Of a stretch of DNA of 64,000 bases, positions 1 through 8,781 are shown in pieces. The stretch is taken from assembly GCA_019217005.1 (NCBI GenBank), contig JAHBNG010000033.1:62001-126000 (forward strand), read 5' to 3'. A program made the position numbers and the translations under genes. Position 1 is the stretch's first letter, and every line of letters begins with the position of its first letter. Below the pieces are notes generated by a model. It was not told the DNA's origin. It did not search any database and was given only the letters and a program-made list of their open reading frames with translations. The DNA comes from Chloroflexi bacterium TSY. Lineage in GTDB: Bacteria > Chloroflexota > Anaerolineae > Caldilineales > Caldilineaceae.

Positions 1-1
1 T

Positions 2-1885
2 CGTTCATTGGGGGCTATCTGCGTTCTAGTTATGCTGGGTGTCTTTTTGCAAGCTGATTATAACCTATTTATTGAACCATCATTTGTCAAGTCTCAATGG
101 CGCGAGGCTGTTCATCACATCCGCAAGCGTTTACGCGCCGAAGAGACTGTCATGCTCGTTAGCGGACACGCTTGGCCCGTCTGGGACTACTATGCACCAG
201 ACATCCCTGCCGCTCGCCTGCCTGATTTAGAGATCATAGACGTCAACGCCGTGTTAGATTATGAGACATCGGCCCAGTTGATTGTCCAAGCGTTAACCAA
301 AGACGCTGCTAACATAAAAGATCGGGCATGGTTGATTAGCTGGCAAGATGAAGTGGTCGATCCGATGGGTGTTGTGGGGCTACACCTGGAACAAGCCAGT
401 TTTGAAAAAATTGTGGAAAAGGATTTCTGGCATCTGAATGTGCGTCGTTTTCGGGATATTGATCTGGATATTGTGCGAAGTGCATTGGAGCAGAACACAC
501 GCTCTGCGACAGCTCTATTGTCTTCTGTGCATCTGGCAGGAAATAGTTTATGGAATGCCGGATTCGTGGATGTCGACGTGAACTTTGGCCGTCAAGTTGT
601 GTTAGAGCGTTATACTGTCGGTCCAAAAGGCGATCTTCTTCTTTTTTGGCGAACAGATTCGAATGGCCAACAAGGAACAGCGGATCTGCGGTTAATGCTT
701 GAGACGCTGACGATAGAGGGAGTTCGCTATGCAAAGGCACCAGATCAGAGACCATCCAACTATCGCTATCCTACTTTCCGCTGGCTGCCTGACCAAACCA
801 TTGTTGGACGGGTGGCCGTTGCAGATTGGGCTGGTTCCGGTGCCATTCCAGGGCAATATCAGATTCGCTTGGGCATGTATGATATCGAAGATAATGAGAC
901 CCAACTCGACATTGTGGCCGCCGATGGCACATTACAAGGGAAAGAGACCACGCTCGCTGTTACGTTGCCTGTCACCACAACAGGTGTATGGAACGCCTCC
1001 CTTCGCACAACATCTCTTTCGCCAGAGCTGGAGGTACAGACATCGCTGTCGACCTCAACCGCAACACTTGGACAGCCCTTACTCCTCCAACTTTTATGGC
1101 ACGTAACAAATGTTGTGCATGACGATTTTGATCTTGAATTAACCTGGCGTAGACAAGAGGAAGATCAAATTGTTCATCAAGAGATGTTGCCACTTGCGCC
1201 GGATTTTCCAACCAGTCGATGGTCTGCCAATTCAGTTTTGCGGACAGTTCACACGTTGCGAGTCCCGACGATGAACACCCATCGCGGTTGCGACGGGAAC
1301 GTGGCGTTTGCAGCCATTATACCAAAAGAAGAAGAATCATGTTCTCCCGCCGCGGGACTTCGCTTAATTGAGGGTGACTACCGGCTAGATATCGGGCTAG
1401 TAGATGATTCTGTAATGACCGATGAACAGACGACTGCCCAGCTCGGCCTAACACTTGTTGAGAATGATATTCGTTATGATGCACCTCAATTGGCTATACC
1501 ACTCAATATACTTTTTGGGAACGAATTGAGTTTGCTCGGTTTGGTCGATGCACTTCCGACAGAATTATCTCCGGAAGACGAGTATTCATTCCGACTATTT
1601 TGGTCAGCAGTGCGGATACCAATGGTTGATTACAGCGTGACGGTTCAATGGCTGAATCATGAGGGCGCGCCCGCAAGTCAAGTTGATAGTCGCCTAGCGA
1701 ATGGATCGAGCAATTGGCTGGAGCGACAAGTGGTAGAACAAACGCTCAGTGTATCAGCGCCAAAGCAGCCAGGACAATACCGTTTGATTGTAGCTCTGTA
1801 TGACCATAATCAGCCTGAATTTCCCCGTTTATTGACAGAAGATGGTCGCGATTTTGTCGAAATTGGGCGGATTGTGGTGGAATAG
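2..1885 (+). CDS. C-terminal part of a large membrane protein, GT39/mannosyltransferase-like, with beta-rich extracytoplasmic tail (5' partial)
   Basis: The frame is open from base 2, so the gene starts left of the window; the TTG at 8 is only the first in-window start-like codon. The first ~20 residues form one hydrophobic segment, followed by ~600 residues without further membrane spans. The segment after the membrane span (SQWREAVHHIRKRL, then a short 'MLVSG..WPVWDYY' stretch) resembles the region after the last membrane helix of family-39-like glycosyltransferases of Chloroflexota. The remainder is low-complexity-free and beta-rich, with repeated 'PGQYRLIVALYD' / 'PGQYQIRLGMYD' type motifs, suggesting two or three related Ig-like domains. 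I infer an envelope sugar-transfer protein with an extracytoplasmic binding tail. The catalytic half is outside the window, so the enzymatic role is not demonstrable here. The next gene follows after 34 bp on the same strand. Confidence 0.6.
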   Translation, partial: RSLGAICVLVMLGVFLQADYNLFIEPSFVKSQWREAVHHIRKRLRAEETVMLVSGHAWPVWDYYAPDIPAARLPDLEIIDVNAVLDYETSAQLIVQALTKDAANIKDRAWLISWQDEVVDPMGVVGLHLEQASFEKIVEKDFWHLNVRRFRDIDLDIVRSALEQNTRSATALLSSVHLAGNSLWNAGFVDVDVNFGRQVVLERYTVGPKGDLLLFWRTDSNGQQGTADLRLMLETLTIEGVRYAKAPDQRPSNYRYPTFRWLPDQTIVGRVAVADWAGSGAIPGQYQIRLGMYDIEDNETQLDIVAADGTLQGKETTLAVTLPVTTTGVWNASLRTTSLSPELEVQTSLSTSTATLGQPLLLQLLWHVTNVVHDDFDLELTWRRQEEDQIVHQEMLPLAPDFPTSRWSANSVLRTVHTLRVPTMNTHRGCDGNVAFAAIIPKEEESCSPAAGLRLIEGDYRLDIGLVDDSVMTDEQTTAQLGLTLVENDIRYDAPQLAIPLNILFGNELSLLGLVDALPTELSPEDEYSFRLFWSAVRIPMVDYSVTVQWLNHEGAPASQVDSRLANGSSNWLERQVVEQTLSVSAPKQPGQYRLIVALYDHNQPEFPRLLTEDGRDFVEIGRIVVE

Positions 1886-1919
1886 GCAAGATTTATGATT
1901 TTGGATTAGAGAAATTATT

Positions 1920-3284
1920 GTGCAACGAGATCAACTTTCCACCATCCACTCTACACGACTAGTCTATCGGAGGCAGCACGTCTCTGAAAGGCTAGGGCGA
2001 CTCTTTACACTTTGCCTTGCCTTTTTCTGCATTGGTTGTGGTCAGCTTGAGTTTCGGACTGGTCCCTTGCTCTACGATGTCATCATCGCACCCGATTTGA
2101 TCACCCCAAATGCCGATGGTGATCAGGACGTGACGCAGATTCGGTACAGTTTGCGTCGTTCGGCGACGATCAGTATCTATCTGGATGATCAATCTGGCGA
2201 GCGCTTCTATTTTCGCAAAGAGCGTCGGCGTGCACCGGGTGACTATGACGTATTTTGGGGAGGTGTCATCGACGCCCCACACGTGGTTGAAACGGAATAT
2301 GGTCGTCAAGAAATTTTGAGTCATGTTTTGAGTGACGGTCGTTATCAGTGGACAATTGAAGCGGTCGACGATGCCAATCATGTTGAAACCATCAGTGGTG
2401 AGATTACAATTCAGGATGCCGACACGGATCTGCCTCAATTGCGTAATTTTGCTGTCGTCCCAACTATCTTTCGACCGAATCAGGATGGTTTGCGCGATGA
2501 TTGGGTCAGCATCAACTACTATCTCTCCAAAGATGTGGATGCCGAACATGTTTATCTGCTCGACCCAGAACAACCTGGTGTCCGTTTCTTTATTCCACTA
2601 GACATCGGTCCAGTGGAGCAGAAGGAGTTTGGTCCCAAAAGCTATCGTTATGAAGGAGGGGTCGATCTGAATGCCGAACCACCACCCGACGGAGAATATA
2701 CCGTCGTTGCCTATGCGCGCGATTTGGCTGGAAATAGTGTACAAGTCACCGAATCACTTACAATCGAAGAAGGGGGGAAGCCGCGGGCGGATGTTGTGCA
2801 GGGTGAGGTCAATTGGCACAATGAAATGAATCGAGTGGTCGGTGTCCCATTAGGACAGAAGCTCTGTTTTACTGTTTTTATTAAGAACGAAGGCACAGTG
2901 CCCATACGTACAACAGGTCCTTGGCCCGGTCGCGAGTATCTATTTACAGAAAACTCCAACACGCTTGCCAGCCGTGAGAACGAAGCCTGGTTTCAGCAAG
3001 CGGGTGTCTGGCGTTTTGGTATCAATCTCGATACCGCCGGGATCGACTTCCCCTATCGTTGGGCCATCGGTCGCCAGGAAGATCTGGTTATGCGTGTCGA
3101 TGATCGAGGTGACGAACAATGGTACTTGATGCCGGGTAAGACGGGTGAAGTCAATGGTTGCATCGTGATAAACGAAGAACCACCTGTCGGAACAAACTTT
3201 TGGTGGGGAGGGCTCATTCACGAGTTTGTGGGCGTGGCCAATAACTACATCGACCGAATATCAGTCCAAGTCGGCACACCCTAA
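1920..3284 (+). CDS. Secreted lipoprotein with FlgD/CHU_C-like Ig domains
   Basis: Starts at a GTG 34 bp after the previous gene, probably co-transcribed. The N-terminus has a basic stretch, a hydrophobic core and 'FCIGCG', a plausible lipobox with Cys at about residue 40. Two domains begin with 'PNADGDQD' (about residue 62) and 'PNQDGLRD' (about residue 190). These are the Asp-rich opening motifs typical of FlgD-type and gliding-motility-C-terminal-like Ig folds, which bind calcium in some members. The C-terminal ~150 residues form another beta-rich domain with conserved Trp residues (CARDB-like). I infer a surface-anchored structural or substrate-binding lipoprotein. No catalytic motif is visible. 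A MITE follows 18 bp after the stop. Confidence 0.6.
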   Translation: MQRDQLSTIHSTRLVYRRQHVSERLGRLFTLCLAFFCIGCGQLEFRTGPLLYDVIIAPDLITPNADGDQDVTQIRYSLRRSATISIYLDDQSGERFYFRKERRRAPGDYDVFWGGVIDAPHVVETEYGRQEILSHVLSDGRYQWTIEAVDDANHVETISGEITIQDADTDLPQLRNFAVVPTIFRPNQDGLRDDWVSINYYLSKDVDAEHVYLLDPEQPGVRFFIPLDIGPVEQKEFGPKSYRYEGGVDLNAEPPPDGEYTVVAYARDLAGNSVQVTESLTIEEGGKPRADVVQGEVNWHNEMNRVVGVPLGQKLCFTVFIKNEGTVPIRTTGPWPGREYLFTENSNTLASRENEAWFQQAGVWRFGINLDTAGIDFPYRWAIGRQEDLVMRVDDRGDEQWYLMPGKTGEVNGCIVINEEPPVGTNFWWGGLIHEFVGVANNYIDRISVQVGTP

Positions 3285-3302
3285 CAGTAGAACAAACAGA
3301 CT

Positions 3303-3517
3303 CAGTAGATCCAAATTTGGCGTTTTTGGCGATTTTCAGTCGAGATTGCAGGGATTTTGGAGTCATTTATTCAGATTTCGGTTACAGAAAACAACCTATT
3401 TCATATCTGAAAATCGCCCAAATCTAACGCAAAAACTAGATATCGACCGGAAAATTTGTATTTATGTCAACTGTTTAGCCAGAATTCTCTCTCAAAACCT
3501 GAAATTTGGATCTACTG
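3303..3517 (+). mobile_element. MITE-A copy 1 (215 bp non-autonomous element)
   Basis: A 215 bp sequence with perfect terminal inverted repeats CAGTAGATCCAAATTT. It is also present at 29645-29859 (same strand) and 53432-53646 (opposite strand). Flanks here are AGACT on the left and AGTCT on the right, within a longer palindrome GAACAAACAG...CTGTTTGTTC, so the element sits in the centre of a pre-existing hairpin, possibly the terminator of the preceding lipoprotein gene. Internally, GGCGATTTTCAG and CTGAAAATCGCC form a second inverted repeat. No transposase is encoded, but one frame is open through the whole element. Confidence 0.85.
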
Positions 3518-3614
3518 AGTCTGTTTGTTCAGCACGCAACCAAGTTGTACGCTTCACAATAAGTAAAGCAAACAGCCCGCTTGTTCAGCAACTGCAACGA
3601 GTAAACGATACCAT

Positions 3615-4289
3615 TCAGAAGTCGCTGCTCACCTGCTGGATCCACTTTCGGACCTGACGCAACCAGGCTGTGCGCTTCAACTGCTGGCTCGAATGAAGAA
3701 ATTGTTTCAAAACGCCCCCCGTAACTGGCGGAAGCGCCCTGCTCTCCAGTCGCTCAACATATGTTCCATTCTCTAGTATCGAGATTGTCATGTTTTGGCC
3801 ATCATAGCGCCAGACTTCAGCAATACCGAGAGCGGCAAATATTGGATATTTATCAAGTGATGGGCTAGTAATGTCGACTTCGATCACCAAATCGGGCGCT
3901 GGGTCGACTGCGAGATCGATTTCGTCTCTACCACGTATGAGTGCTTCATGTTCGATATAGAAACAGGCATCAGGTTCAAAACCGCGGCTCAAGTCTTCAC
4001 GATTAAATGTTGTCGACCCTAGTCCGTAGACATCGATATCTAACTCTTCCGCCAACACGTCGACAAGTAACGCCAGCGTATGCTTGAGCGCTTCATGCTT
4101 TGCCGAGAGGACCATAATTTCGAGTGTTCCTTGGTCAAATGCAAAATGTGTACCGCTGCTTTCGGTGTGCTCACTGAGTAGTTGACGATAGGTGTTCCAG
4201 CTGATTCCATGTAGAATCACCCGTTGAACAACATCGGATTCTGGCAAGAAAGTTGATTGGCGAGTTGTTATATTTGATTGGACAACCAT
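3615..4289 (-). CDS. Uma2 family (DUF820) putative restriction-like endonuclease
   Basis: 224 residues, close to the usual length of Uma2 proteins, which have a PD-(D/E)XK nuclease fold and are greatly expanded in Cyanobacteria and Chloroflexota. Recognisable signatures are the N-terminal 'SWNTYRQLL', the 'GTLEIMVLSAKHE' strand, the conserved 'EPDACFYIE' with the Pro-Asp of the active site, and 'PDLVIEVDITSPS..KYPIFAALGIAEVWRYD', which holds the E-x-D/K catalytic region. The substrate of this group is unknown. It stands alone, on the opposite strand from its neighbours, with the stop about 100 bp from MITE-A. The C-terminal ~20 residues are rich in Arg/Trp/Gln and extend slightly past the typical domain. 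Confidence 0.8.
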   Translation of the reverse strand: MVVQSNITTRQSTFLPESDVVQRVILHGISWNTYRQLLSEHTESSGTHFAFDQGTLEIMVLSAKHEALKHTLALLVDVLAEELDIDVYGLGSTTFNREDLSRGFEPDACFYIEHEALIRGRDEIDLAVDPAPDLVIEVDITSPSLDKYPIFAALGIAEVWRYDGQNMTISILENGTYVERLESRALPPVTGGVLKQFLHSSQQLKRTAWLRQVRKWIQQVSSDF

Positions 4290-4417
4290 TCGGTTAGCTC
4301 TCCAATGTTTTTAACGAAGAATTTGGCTGATTAGTCGGACAACCTACCAACCTATTGTACTGCAAGAAGGGGTGCGTTGCATATTTGCTTCAGCAAGCAT
4401 CGGGATAAACAACTGAT

Positions 4418-5434
4418 ATGAGAATCGCTATCATTATTGTCAATTATAACGTAAAAGATCTCCTCCGTAACTGTCTCAGCAGCATCTACGCGTCGGCCTA
4501 CGAAGGTTTTGAGTCACGTTCTTTCGAACTCAGCGTAGTGGTTGTTGACAATGCCAGCGCCGATGGAAGTGTGGGGATGGTTCGGCTAGAATACCCACAA
4601 GTAGACCTTCTACCGCTTGATGAGAACATCGGTTTTACAGCCGCCAATAACCTGGCACTTAACCATCTCGGATTCACCATCCAAAGTGACCAACAAACCA
4701 ACAAACCAACAAACCAACAAACCAATCACCTTCCCGACTACGTTTTTCTTCTCAACCCAGACACAGAACTCACAAACGATGCACTCTTTCAACTGGTACA
4801 ATTTTTGGAAAAGAATCCGCGCGCTGGCTTGTGTGGCCCTCAACTACGATATGAAAATGGTACATTACAACATGCTGCCTTTGCCTTTCCGAACACATTG
4901 CAAGTGATTCTGGATGTTTATCCACTTGATGATGTCCCTGGATTGCACAGTGTGCAAAGCAGTGCCGCAAATGGGCGCTACGCGGATGATCTTTGGCAGG
5001 GGTTCACCCCTTTTAAGGTCGACTTCGTGCTGGGCGCGGCCATGATGGTGCGTGGCTTGGCGATTCAAGAAGTAGGTGGATTGGACGAAGGTTTCTTCAT
5101 GTATTGTGAAGAGATGGATTGGTGCCTGCGCATGGAGAATGCCGGATGGGCTGTCTATACTGTACCCCTGTCCCGTATTATTCATCATGAAGGGAGGAGC
5201 AGCGGGCAAGTCCGTTGGACTGCCTTTGTTCACCTTTGGCAGAGTCGTTTCCGCTTTTATCGCAAATACCACAATCGCTATTCATCCAACTACCTCTATT
5301 GGTTGCGCAAAGTAATCTGGCTCGGCCTCTATTTACGTCAACGTCAAGCAAAACGGCTCTTTGCAACAGGTCAGGTAACAGGTAGCGACCTCGCTGAAGA
5401 GTTGGATGCGTATGCGGCTGTTGGGCGGTTATAG
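4418..5434 (+). CDS. GT2 family glycosyltransferase (rhamnosyltransferase/WbbL-like)
   Basis: The N-terminus 'MRIAIIIVNYNVKDLLRNCLSSI' is the first strand of the GT-A fold. 'VVVDNASADGS' and 'LNPDTEL' supply the nucleotide-sugar and DXD-like metal sites, and 'GGLDEGFFMYCEEMDWCLR' is the acceptor-site ED motif of the WbbL-like clade. The C-terminus has a basic amphipathic stretch after the catalytic domain. Likely role: transfer of a deoxyhexose or similar sugar onto a lipid-linked or surface glycan at the cytoplasmic membrane face. An insertion of about 20 residues rich in Gln/Thr/Asn/Lys (about residues 90-105), just before the 'DYVFLLNPD' strand, is encoded by an octanucleotide tandem repeat. 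Loss or gain of one unit would shift the frame. A second GT2 gene follows. Confidence 0.85.
   Translation: MRIAIIIVNYNVKDLLRNCLSSIYASAYEGFESRSFELSVVVVDNASADGSVGMVRLEYPQVDLLPLDENIGFTAANNLALNHLGFTIQSDQQTNKPTNQQTNHLPDYVFLLNPDTELTNDALFQLVQFLEKNPRAGLCGPQLRYENGTLQHAAFAFPNTLQVILDVYPLDDVPGLHSVQSSAANGRYADDLWQGFTPFKVDFVLGAAMMVRGLAIQEVGGLDEGFFMYCEEMDWCLRMENAGWAVYTVPLSRIIHHEGRSSGQVRWTAFVHLWQSRFRFYRKYHNRYSSNYLYWLRKVIWLGLYLRQRQAKRLFATGQVTGSDLAEELDAYAAVGRL
4689..4725 (+). repeat. Octanucleotide tandem repeat (ACCAACAA)4.6 inside a GT2 gene
   Basis: Four exact copies of ACCAACAA at 4689-4720, followed by the partial unit ACCAA. The unit length is not a multiple of three, so slippage changes the reading frame of the glycosyltransferase. 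It lies in a surface loop just ahead of the DXD strand. Confidence 0.9.
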
Positions 5435-5515
5435 GTAACTGGTGGTTGGTAACTGGTGGTTGGTAGCTGGTGGCTGGTAGCCGATAGCTGAAGGCTGATA
5501 GCTAAAAGCTGATCC
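5435..5515. repeat. Word-like intergenic repeat tract (TAACTGGTGGTTGG / GATAGCTGA units)
   Basis: Directly after the stop, the sequence consists of imperfect direct repeats: two 'taactggtggttgg' units, then 'tagctggtggctgg', then 'gatagctgaaggct' and 'gatagctaaaagct'. The same words recur at 11390-11433, 13014-13040, 15740-15855 and 49040-49106, always between genes. Confidence 0.75.
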
Positions 5516-5551
5516 AGATGAACGCTGTTCCCAAAATGAGAAGAGTAGAAA

Positions 5552-6328
5552 TTGTTTCACTTAATCGCCGTCATTATCACAAAAAATGAAGCACATCATG
5601 TCGCTGATTGTGTCCAGAGTCTGCGCGATTGGGTCGATGCAGTGGTCGTCTGGGACTCTGGTAGCACGGATGAGACAGTTGCCATTGCACAACAGGCTGG
5701 CGCGTTGGTTGTCGAACGACCATTCGATCATTTTTCGGCTCAACGGCAGGCTGCATTGGACACGCTTTCTGCTGAGTGGATTTTTTTTATCGATGCCGAT
5801 GAACGGGCAACAGAGGCTGTTGCGGCGGAGATTCCAGCAACGATTCAGAAGTCAACGAACAATAGCCCGGTCGGTTACTGGATCGCACGCCGGAATTTCA
5901 TTGTGGGGCAGGAGACACGCCACAGTGGCTACTTTCCTGACTATCAACTGCGGCTGTTGAAACGCGGTCGAGCAGCCTACGACCCAACCCGCGAAGTTCA
6001 CGAAATCGTCGAACTTGATGGTGATGGGGGACACTTGAAAGAACCGCTCATTCATCTAAACTACACGAGTTGGGAGCAGTTTCACCAGAAGCAACGTTTT
6101 TATGCCGCCTATGAAGCACGTATTTTGGCCAGTCGAGGCATCCAGCCACGTCTCCACAATTTTATTTTGCAACCACTCCGTGAACTTCGACGCCGCTTCA
6201 TCACTCTAAATGGTTGGCAGGATGGCGGACATGGACTCAGACTCGCACTTTGGTTTGCCTGGTATTACGGTTTCATGCCCTACTGGTATCTTCTTCATCA
6301 GTTTCCGGATCGTAGTACGCAAGCATGA
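5552..6328 (+). CDS. GT2 family glycosyltransferase (WaaE/KdtX-like)
   Basis: 258 residues, typical of the short WaaE-like GT2 clade that includes lipopolysaccharide-core beta-1,4-glucosyltransferases. Visible motifs are 'AVIITKNEAHHVADCVQSL' (first strand), 'VVVWDSGSTDETV', 'FFIDADE' (DXD metal site at about residues 83-85) and 'VGYWIARRNFIVGQ..RHSGYFPDYQLRLLKR', the highly conserved acceptor region of this clade. The C-terminus has aromatic residues ('FAWYYGFMPYWYLLHQF') consistent with membrane association. The start is inferred to be the TTG at 5552, because the nearby ATG at 5536 is out of frame and no better in-frame codon precedes the conserved first strand. It probably acts with the preceding GT2 in surface glycan assembly. 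The Chloroflexota substrate is unknown. Confidence 0.8.
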   Translation: MFHLIAVIITKNEAHHVADCVQSLRDWVDAVVVWDSGSTDETVAIAQQAGALVVERPFDHFSAQRQAALDTLSAEWIFFIDADERATEAVAAEIPATIQKSTNNSPVGYWIARRNFIVGQETRHSGYFPDYQLRLLKRGRAAYDPTREVHEIVELDGDGGHLKEPLIHLNYTSWEQFHQKQRFYAAYEARILASRGIQPRLHNFILQPLRELRRRFITLNGWQDGGHGLRLALWFAWYYGFMPYWYLLHQFPDRSTQA

Positions 6329-6402
6329 GTTTGTCGCAAACAAATTGAATTGGCTGATCTGAAGTCACAAACGTAAGATTCTCATAGACAGAATCACCTC
6401 AG

Positions 6403-7665
6403 TCAGATACCGAGACCCTCATTAATATCGCGCTGATATCCATCTACTCTCTCACCCAATATCTCCTCGATCGTGACCAAGCGACCAGCAACATTCGACT
6501 CCATCATGGCATATGAAACTGCCACGGAACGCGACCCCTGCTCGATGTCTACATCGACTGGATGCTCACCTAGAATGGCGCCAGCAAAGTCGTCATATTC
6601 AACAGCAATCAGCTTGCGATCGGTCTGTTCAAAGGGAAACTCATAGCGCCAAAGCCGATCACCACCAAAGAGAGTTGCCGTCGCCTCATTTAGGTGGAAG
6701 TCGGGAACAAGATCCAGAATGCTGCCATCATCAACGACCGTACTGCTTGCCGGATAGAGCGTAATGGTCTTGCCGCTGCGGTCATTGGGGAGGTCCATCG
6801 AACCTTGAGAACCATGAATTTGGCGCATCCACATAGGTTGACCGTGGCCAGCGTGGTCCTCAATATATTGGCCGACTGCACCACTGGCAAAATTGAGCGT
6901 GGCATAAGCTGCATCCTCTGCCGTGGCTTCGAAGTCGGCGGGCATCTGCTTCTGCCATTTCGTGTAGACACCAGCAGGACTCGCTTGGGGTGTCTCACCG
7001 GCACCAGCCGGGTTATGACGAATCGGTTCATGCAGCCGCGTCTGTGCATAGACACTGGTCACGTTGCCCATAAAATACTCCATCATATCGGCAAAGTGTA
7101 CTCCGACGTCGAGCAACACGCCGCTTTGATCTTTCTGATGTCGCCAGACGGAGATCAGCATTTGGTTGCCGCCACTAACCGTGTTGTGAACCATTAGACG
7201 CAGTTTGCCAATTGCACCGGCATCGAGCAACGCTTTGGCCAATCGATTGATGGGGTCACGACGATAGTTCTCGGCCACGCTTACAACACAGTCGGACTTT
7301 ACTGCGGCTTGGCGAATCAGGTTGCAAGCGCGTACGGTCAATCCCACTGGCTTCTCAATCATCGCGTGCCAACCGCGCTTCAATGCGTCGACACCCAACA
7401 TATGATGATAGGGTGGCGTGGTTGTGATGTCAACTGCATCGACACCCACTTTTTCCAACTCATCATAGTTGCTTACGACGGTCGGACGCGTGCCGAAATG
7501 TTCCGCGGCTTGGTCGGCCAATGATTCAGCATTAGTCTGCACCGGATCACATGCACCGACCAGCTCGAAACGTGACAGTCCTGCGCGATGTAGTTCGGCT
7601 AGACCATACATGTGCCGATGCCCCATTCCACCGCAGCCGACGATTGCAAGTTTGATTTTGCTCAT
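6403..7665 (-). CDS. Gfo/Idh/MocA family NAD(P)-dependent oxidoreductase
   Basis: I chose the ATG at 7665 because an AGGAGG ribosome site lies 6 bases upstream and the Rossmann strand 'KIKLAIVGCGGMGHRHMYG' follows at once; an upstream in-frame start at 7707 would add 14 unconserved residues. The GxGGMG dinucleotide loop, 'VDAVDITTPPYHHMLGVDALKRGWHAMIEKPVG' containing the conserved EKP motif, and the C-terminal alpha/beta domain are all present. Family members oxidise sugars, inositols or their derivatives. The exact substrate cannot be read here. The gene is followed on its other side by a divergent SDR gene with about 115 bp between the starts, so shared regulation of the two oxidoreductases is plausible. 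Confidence 0.85.
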   Translation of the reverse strand: MSKIKLAIVGCGGMGHRHMYGLAELHRAGLSRFELVGACDPVQTNAESLADQAAEHFGTRPTVVSNYDELEKVGVDAVDITTTPPYHHMLGVDALKRGWHAMIEKPVGLTVRACNLIRQAAVKSDCVVSVAENYRRDPINRLAKALLDAGAIGKLRLMVHNTVSGGNQMLISVWRHQKDQSGVLLDVGVHFADMMEYFMGNVTSVYAQTRLHEPIRHNPAGAGETPQASPAGVYTKWQKQMPADFEATAEDAAYATLNFASGAVGQYIEDHAGHGQPMWMRQIHGSQGSMDLPNDRSGKTITLYPASSTVVDDGSILDLVPDFHLNEATATLFGGDRLWRYEFPFEQTDRKLIAVEYDDFAGAILGEHPVDVDIEQGSRSVAVSYAMMESNVAGRLVTIEEILGERVDGYQRDINEGLGI

Positions 7666-7779
7666 TGGTTTCCTCCTGTTGTGATGATCGTTGGCTTCAT
7701 TTGTCAAGATTATACGCTTGATTGTATCTTTGTGAAAGAACTCTTCTCTGAAAGCACATTATAAAGATAGGGAGACATC

Positions 7780-8634
7780 ATGTATGGATTAGATGGAAAA
7801 GTAGCGCTCGTGACGGGTGCAGGGGGTAAACGAGGCATTGGGCGTGCTGTTGCATTGCGGCTGGCGCGTGAAGGAGCCGACGTCGTCGTCAATGATTTGG
7901 GTGAAAAAGATGGTTCTGCTCGAAGAGAGAATTCTCCTACATCAGACGAGTGGGGCGGCTTACCACAAGTCATTGACGAGATTCGGTCTTTGGGGCGACG
8001 ATCAATGGGGGTTTGGGCCAACGTTGCCATCGCACAGCAGGTCCAGAAGATGGTCGATCAAGTTGTGGCGGAGTTTGGCCGAATCGATATCTTTGTGAGC
8101 AATGCAGGCACCAAAGCAGGTAATGATCGCGTTGCCGTGGTCGATTTGGCTGAAGAAGATTGGGACCGCGTACAAAATGTCAACATCAAAGGCACTTTTC
8201 TCTGCTGTCAGGCCGTCGCGCGTCAGATGCTAACCCAAGAGCCAGGGGGAAAAATTATTACGATGTCATCGACCTCTGGCAAAAGAGGAACCGCGCGTTT
8301 CGCGGCCTATTGCTCATCAAAGTTTGCTGTGATTGGCTTTACACAAGTGCTTGCCCACGAACTCGCTCCTCACAACGTTCAAGTCAACGCCATCTGTCCT
8401 GGATTAGTCGAAACCGAACGTGTGCTCGACATGGCCACAGCGCTCGGTCCCGATACGATGACGCCAGCCGAATATCGTGAGGTGATGATCAAGCGAGCAA
8501 ACGACTATACACCAGCAGGACGCATTGCACAACCGGAAGATGTGGCAGACATAGCAGCATTTCTGGCCTCGTCGCAGTCTGACTATATGACGGGACTGTC
8601 GTTTCCAGTAGCCGGAGGATCTTATATGCAGTGA
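7780..8634 (+). CDS. SDR family NAD(P)-dependent oxidoreductase
   Basis: The GGGAG ribosome site stands 4 bases ahead of the ATG. The classical short-chain dehydrogenase pattern is complete: 'VTGAGGKRGIGRA' cofactor loop at residues 10-22, 'NDLG', 'SNAG' (NNAG equivalent), catalytic Ser in 'TMSSTSGKRG', Tyr and Lys in 'YCSSKFAV', and 'CPGLVET' after strand 6. The N-terminal insertion of about 20 residues between strands 2 and 3 (around 'EKDGSARRENSPTSDEWGG') is longer than in most SDRs. It is divergently transcribed from the Gfo/Idh gene, and both probably act on sugar or polyol-derived substrates. The substrate is unresolved. Confidence 0.85.
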   Translation: MYGLDGKVALVTGAGGKRGIGRAVALRLAREGADVVVNDLGEKDGSARRENSPTSDEWGGLPQVIDEIRSLGRRSMGVWANVAIAQQVQKMVDQVVAEFGRIDIFVSNAGTKAGNDRVAVVDLAEEDWDRVQNVNIKGTFLCCQAVARQMLTQEPGGKIITMSSTSGKRGTARFAAYCSSKFAVIGFTQVLAHELAPHNVQVNAICPGLVETERVLDMATALGPDTMTPAEYREVMIKRANDYTPAGRIAQPEDVADIAAFLASSQSDYMTGLSFPVAGGSYMQ

Positions 8635-8676
8635 TCTGTGTGACGTGATTCGTGTTGGCCAATCCGATTTCTAAAC

Positions 8677-8747
8677 GATCCACAGATAGACCGGATGGAC
8701 TAGATTTTCCTCTTTCTAATCCGGTAAATCCTGTTCATCTGTGGATC
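8677..8747. terminator. Inverted repeat between convergent genes, bidirectional terminator candidate
   Basis: GATCCACAGAT (8677-8687) pairs exactly with ATCTGTGGATC (8737-8747), with CCGGAT/ATCCGG as an inner arm. It lies between the convergent SDR and acetoacetate decarboxylase family genes and is followed by a T-rich run (attttttt) at 8749-8758. The text resembles the 'ATCCGTGTTCATCTGTGG'-type intergenic repeats also seen near 44060-44120. Confidence 0.5.
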
Positions 8748-8781
8748 ATTTATTTTTTTGGGATAATCGTTAAATCACGCT

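Noticed and set aside
3226..3657. 143-codon plus-strand frame across MITE-A copy 1
   Set aside because: It starts inside the lipoprotein gene in another frame and is open only because MITE-A carries its open frame. There is no initiation signal.
4689..4725. Short repeat array as a CRISPR or origin iteron
   Set aside because: The repeat is contiguous 8 bp units without spacers and lies inside a coding sequence.
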